Of a stretch of 7,610 bases of DNA, positions 4,275 to 7,610 are shown piece by piece (position 1 is the stretch's first letter; the number at the start of each line of letters is the position of its first letter). Origin of the DNA: Deltaproteobacteria bacterium (lineage in GTDB: Bacteria > Desulfobacterota > Binatia > UBA9968); the NCBI GenBank assembly GCA_023250495.1, contig JAHFAP010000150.1, positions 1 through 7,610 of the forward strand, given 5' to 3'. Position numbers and translations under genes: made by a program. The notes beneath the pieces are model-generated. The model was given only the letters and a program-made list of their open reading frames with translations, ran no database searches and was not told where the DNA came from.

Positions 4275-5457
4275 GGTGGGCCACCCCGGCACGCTGTTCA
4301 GTGCTTTTCTCTATTTCGACGTGAGCTTCATGGTCTGGATGATGATCGGCGCCCTTGGGGTTTACATTGCCCAGGATTTTTCATTGTCGCCCACGCAAAA
4401 AGGATTCATGGTCTCTGTTCCGATCCTGGCAGGCTCTCTGCTCCGCATTCCACTAGGGATGGCCTCTGATTATTACGGACCAAAGAAGACAGGGACAGTG
4501 GGCCTCATCCTTAGTTTGGCCCCTCTGCTGGCAGGCTGGTTGGGAGGAAGGAGTTTGGAGGAACTATTTCTTGTAGGTTTAATGCTGGGGATTGCTGGGG
4601 CCAGTTTTGCCGTCGCCCTTCCGATGGCCAGTCAATGGTATCCGCGACAGTATCAAGGCCTGGCGATGGGAATCGCCGGCGCAGGTAACAGTGGGACGGT
4701 GTTGGCCTCCTTTTTTGCTCCTCGTCTGGCCGAGCATGTTGGATGGCATGGAGTCTTCGGCCTGGCTATCGTGCCGGTGCTTCTTACCCTCGCTCTGTTT
4801 TGCCTATTAGCTAAGGAAAATCCTGAGAAGCCTTCTAGGCAGCGACCGGTGGAATACTTAAGAGTACTCAGAGAGCCCGATCTCTGGTGGTTCAACCTTT
4901 TCTATATGGTGACCTTCGGCGGCTTCGTTGGCCTGGCAAGTTTCCTGCCCATCTTCTTCCATGATCAATATGGCGTGAGCCGCATCATGGCAGGGAACCT
5001 GACAGCACTTGCTGTCTTTGCCGGAAGCTTTCTACGTCCCCTTGGAGGTTTTCTAGCCGACCGATTCGGGGGCATTCGCTCACTCCTTGCGCTCTACGGG
5101 ATCGTCGCAAGCCTCACCTTCGTTGTGGGACATCTTCCACCGGTGTCTCTGGCAACTCTCTCGCTCTTTCTCGGTATGGGCGCGTTGGGGATGGGAAACG
5201 GCGCCGTGTTCCAGCTTGTGCCACAGCGTTTTCACAGGGAGATCGGGGTCACGACAGGGATCGTGGGATCTGCCGGTGGATTCGGCGGTTTTCTGCTGCC
5301 CTCTCTTTTTGGGATTTTGAAGGATTCCACCGGCTCCTATGGTGCCGGTTTTCTAATCTTCAGCTTGGTTGCTTTTTGCTGTGTTGGGCTTCTTGTCAAT
5401 GTCCAGAGAGGTTGGCGACGGCAATGGGCCCGAGAAGAGACAGAGGTTTCGTTTTAG
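4252..5457 (+). CDS. NarK/NrtP-type MFS nitrate/nitrite transporter
   Basis: A 401-residue inner-membrane protein with about twelve hydrophobic segments. Both nitrate-signature motifs of the NarK/NNP family are present: AGAGNSG in the first half (142-148) and GSAGGFGG in the second (339-346). Candidate substrate-binding arginines lie at R65 (LLRIPLG) and R262 (FLRPLGG), equivalent in context to the paired arginines of E. coli NarK. The N-terminal stretch SAFLYFDVSFMVW is typical of the family. Gene context (nitrite and nitrate reductase either side) points to nitrate uptake for assimilation; nitrite transport cannot be excluded. The ATG at 4252 lies within the end of nirA (23-base overlap) behind AAGGAAAGGA, which suggests translational coupling. 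A GTG at 4276, just after the nirA stop, is a possible alternative, but the extra residues look like normal family N-terminus. narB begins 12 bases after its stop. Confidence 0.93.
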   Translation: MKLKGFFKVGHPGTLFSAFLYFDVSFMVWMMIGALGVYIAQDFSLSPTQKGFMVSVPILAGSLLRIPLGMASDYYGPKKTGTVGLILSLAPLLAGWLGGRSLEELFLVGLMLGIAGASFAVALPMASQWYPRQYQGLAMGIAGAGNSGTVLASFFAPRLAEHVGWHGVFGLAIVPVLLTLALFCLLAKENPEKPSRQRPVEYLRVLREPDLWWFNLFYMVTFGGFVGLASFLPIFFHDQYGVSRIMAGNLTALAVFAGSFLRPLGGFLADRFGGIRSLLALYGIVASLTFVVGHLPPVSLATLSLFLGMGALGMGNGAVFQLVPQRFHREIGVTTGIVGSAGGFGGFLLPSLFGILKDSTGSYGAGFLIFSLVAFCCVGLLVNVQRGWRRQWAREETEVSF

Positions 5458-5469
5458 GGGAGAAAAATA

Positions 5470-7610
5470 GTGGAAAGAAGTCTGAACGGTGAGGTAGATC
5501 AGTGGGTCAAATCCTACTGCCCTTACTGCGGCGTTGGCTGTGGTCTCCTTGCTGGAATGAAGAACGGGTCAGTGGCGAAGATCAAAGGCGATCCTAACCA
5601 CCCGTCCAGTCTGGGCGACATCTGCGCTAAAGCAGTCTATCTTCCGGAAACTCTCAAAACCCCTGACCGCCTTCTTTACCCGCAGATGCGTCGCTGTCAG
5701 GATGGACCTTTTACCCGCGTCTCTTGGGAAGCAGCCCTAAGGAGCATTGCTAAGAAATTTCGCGAAATCACACAGGAGCACGGTCCTGAGGCGATTGCCT
5801 TTTATGGATCAGGCCAACTGACCACAGAGGAGTATTACGTCGGTAATAAACTGGCCAAGGGATTTCTCCAAACCAACAACTTCGATACCAACTCCCGCCT
5901 CTGCATGGCCTCAGCCGTAGCAGGCTACCAGAGCTCGCTTGGTTCCGATGGCCCTCCGGCCTCTTACGCCGATATTGAGGTGGCCGACTGCTTCTTCCTC
6001 ATCGGGACCAACACTGCGGATTGTCACCCCGTTACCTTTAAGCGGATCAAGCGCAGGAAGATGAGTGATCCGGAACGGGTTACGATCATCGTCGTGGATC
6101 CGCGCCGGACTGAGACCGCAGATTTTGCTGATCTCCACCTCCCCATTCGGCCAGGGACTGACATCGCCCTGCTCAATAGTATGCTCCATGTGCTGATCAG
6201 GGAAGGGATGGTGGATCAGGACTTTATTGCTGAACACACCCGGGACTTTGAGAAAGTCCAAGCTGTTGTCGAGCAGTATTCCCCCCAAGCGGCGGCGAAT
6301 ATCTGTGGCATTGATGCTCCGTCTATCGTTGAAGCTGCGTTGGTCTTTGGACAGGCCAAAGCGGCCCTCACGCTCTGGAGTATGGGGGTGAACCAAAGCA
6401 CAGTAGGGGTACACAAAAATAACGCCATCCATAATCTCCATCTCGCCACAGGAAAAATCGGAAAACCCGGGTGTGGCCCATTTTCCCTAACCGGCCAGCC
6501 CAACGCCATGGGGGGAAGAGAGGTGGGAGGTATGGCGCACCTTCTCCCGGGTTACAGGAACATCACAGATCCTGTCCACCGGGGGGAAGTTGCTCGCTTC
6601 TGGGGAATCCCCCCCGAGCAGATATCACCCAAACCAGGTCTCTCTGCCCTGGATCTCTTTGAGGCGGTAAGTCGGGGGGAGGTGAGGGCGATCTGGATCA
6701 TCTGCACTAATCCTGCGGTCTCCGCTCCTGACACCGACTTTATCGAGAAGGCCTTGAGACGGGCGGAACTGGTAGTGGTGCAGGATGCCTACCATCCGAC
6801 CGGCACGACCCAATTTGCTCATATCCTTCTTCCCGCGGCCCAGTGGTCGGAGAAGGAGGGGGTGATGACCAACTCAGAGAGGCGAATCACCTACATGCCA
6901 AAGCTTACAGAGTCTCCAGGAGAGGCGCTGCCGGATTGGAAGATCGTTACCCTCTTTGCCCGAGAGATGGGGTTCGACAAGGCTTTTCCCTACGAGTCTG
7001 CTGAAGAGATCTTTACTGAGTTTGCGCAACTCACAAAAGGAACCCCGTGTGACTACTCTGGCGCAAGTTATGAAAGGCTGAAAAAAGAAGGACCTCTCCA
7101 ATGGCCATGTCCGGCTCCTGATCATCCAGGCACGGCGAGACTTTATAGCGATGCTTGCTTCCCAACCCCCGATGGCCGGGCCAACTTCATTCCGGTGGAC
7201 CATCAAGAGCCCATTGAGGCGCCTGATAAATACTATCCTCTTGTCCTTACCACGGGCCGGGTGAAGAACCAGTGGCACACGATGACGCGCACCGGAAAGG
7301 TAGAGAGCCTTATCAAGAGTTGCCGCGAGCCTTTCTTGGAGATGAATCCCGTAGATGCAAGGAGGTGGAAAATTCGCGATGCGGATTTCGCCGAGGTGAT
7401 CTCTCGACGCGGCAAAGCGATGGTCCAGGTCCGGGTTACTGAGGAAATTAAGCCTGGGAGCTGTTTCATGCCCTTCCACTGGAGCAGGCAACATGGTTTC
7501 TATAAGGCGGCCAACAATCTCACAATCACCGCAAGAGATCCTGTCTCGCGCCAGCCAGAGCTGAAGGCCTGCGCGGTGAGGGTAAGAAGGGTGTTAGATT
7601 TTCCTCAGGG
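5470..7610 (+). CDS. narB: Assimilatory nitrate reductase catalytic subunit (3' end cut by window)
   Basis: A molybdopterin oxidoreductase reducing nitrate to nitrite in the cytoplasm; 713 codons are visible without a stop. It opens with a GTG start behind AGGGGAG (5456-5462). The first in-frame ATG lies after the cluster motif, so GTG is required. Residues 17-52 give the N-terminal [4Fe-4S] site C17-x2-C20-x3-C24-x27-C52, followed by K54, the usual electron-relay lysine. C145 (NSRLCMASAV) is the expected Mo-coordinating cysteine. Further family features are VVDPRRTETA, the GKIGKPGCGPFSLTGQPNAMGGREVGG region (about 331-357, key residues GKPG and GQPNAMGG) and the C-terminal molydopterin-binding domain from about 590, ending near SRQPELKACAVRV. 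No twin-arginine signal is present, so it is not periplasmic NapA. At this length it matches the compact cyanobacterial-type NarB; whether a NasA-like C-terminal extension exists lies beyond the edge. Confidence 0.93.
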   Translation, partial: MERSLNGEVDQWVKSYCPYCGVGCGLLAGMKNGSVAKIKGDPNHPSSLGDICAKAVYLPETLKTPDRLLYPQMRRCQDGPFTRVSWEAALRSIAKKFREITQEHGPEAIAFYGSGQLTTEEYYVGNKLAKGFLQTNNFDTNSRLCMASAVAGYQSSLGSDGPPASYADIEVADCFFLIGTNTADCHPVTFKRIKRRKMSDPERVTIIVVDPRRTETADFADLHLPIRPGTDIALLNSMLHVLIREGMVDQDFIAEHTRDFEKVQAVVEQYSPQAAANICGIDAPSIVEAALVFGQAKAALTLWSMGVNQSTVGVHKNNAIHNLHLATGKIGKPGCGPFSLTGQPNAMGGREVGGMAHLLPGYRNITDPVHRGEVARFWGIPPEQISPKPGLSALDLFEAVSRGEVRAIWIICTNPAVSAPDTDFIEKALRRAELVVVQDAYHPTGTTQFAHILLPAAQWSEKEGVMTNSERRITYMPKLTESPGEALPDWKIVTLFAREMGFDKAFPYESAEEIFTEFAQLTKGTPCDYSGASYERLKKEGPLQWPCPAPDHPGTARLYSDACFPTPDGRANFIPVDHQEPIEAPDKYYPLVLTTGRVKNQWHTMTRTGKVESLIKSCREPFLEMNPVDARRWKIRDADFAEVISRRGKAMVQVRVTEEIKPGSCFMPFHWSRQHGFYKAANNLTITARDPVSRQPELKACAVRVRRVLDFPQ

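Noticed and set aside
5911..7494. Antisense open frames opposite narB (176 and 206 codons)
   Set aside because: The plus-strand frame is continuous with all expected molybdopterin-enzyme motifs, so these are shadows.
1..7610. CRISPR array, tRNA, rRNA, insertion sequence or attachment site
   Set aside because: No regularly spaced direct repeats, no tRNA-like or rRNA-like stretch, no transposase frame and no flanking inverted repeats were seen.

Overview
The window is a nitrate-assimilation locus of a free-living bacterium. All genes read rightward, and base composition looks mid-50s %GC by eye. No marker fixes the taxon. The combination of ferredoxin-type nitrite and nitrate reductases, a glutamine synthetase and an ANTAR antiterminator suits an environmental Gram-negative-like lineage (for example Methylomirabilota, Nitrospirota or former deltaproteobacterial groups), but this is only a guess.

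Layout. 1-136: the 3' end of a glutamine synthetase gene. 209-799: a NasT/AmiR-type response regulator with a receiver domain and an ANTAR RNA-binding domain; its receiver has Ala at the usual phospho-acceptor Asp. 800-1235: 436 bases with no intact gene, holding two tandem-hairpin attenuator leaders and, between them, a possible gene relic. 1236-2538: a tightly packed set of a 57-residue unknown protein, a STAS-like protein and a metallo-beta-lactamase-fold hydrolase. 2539-2726: two back-to-back hairpins, then a third attenuator leader. 2727-7610: an operon of nirA (siroheme nitrite reductase), a NarK/NrtP-type nitrate/nitrite transporter and narB/nasA (molybdopterin nitrate reductase, running off the right edge just short of its expected end).

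How it fits together. Nitrate enters through the transporter, NarB reduces it to nitrite, NirA reduces nitrite to ammonium, and glutamine synthetase fixes the ammonium. The main observation is that three leaders (835-903, 1144-1221, 2640-2714) share one architecture. Each has a first hairpin (P1) with a six-base loop carrying A at position 1 and G at position 4. A short second hairpin (P2) with the same kind of loop starts 23-25 bases later. An intrinsic terminator follows, and its left arm is made of the P2 loop and the P2 3' arm, so P2 and the terminator exclude each other. This is the known layout of ANTAR antitermination targets, and an ANTAR protein is encoded directly upstream. The window therefore looks like a self-contained RNA-level regulon in which NasT controls not only the nitrate operon but also an uncharacterised three-gene module (57 aa, STAS, MBL hydrolase). 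It also has a third leader that now leads into no intact gene.
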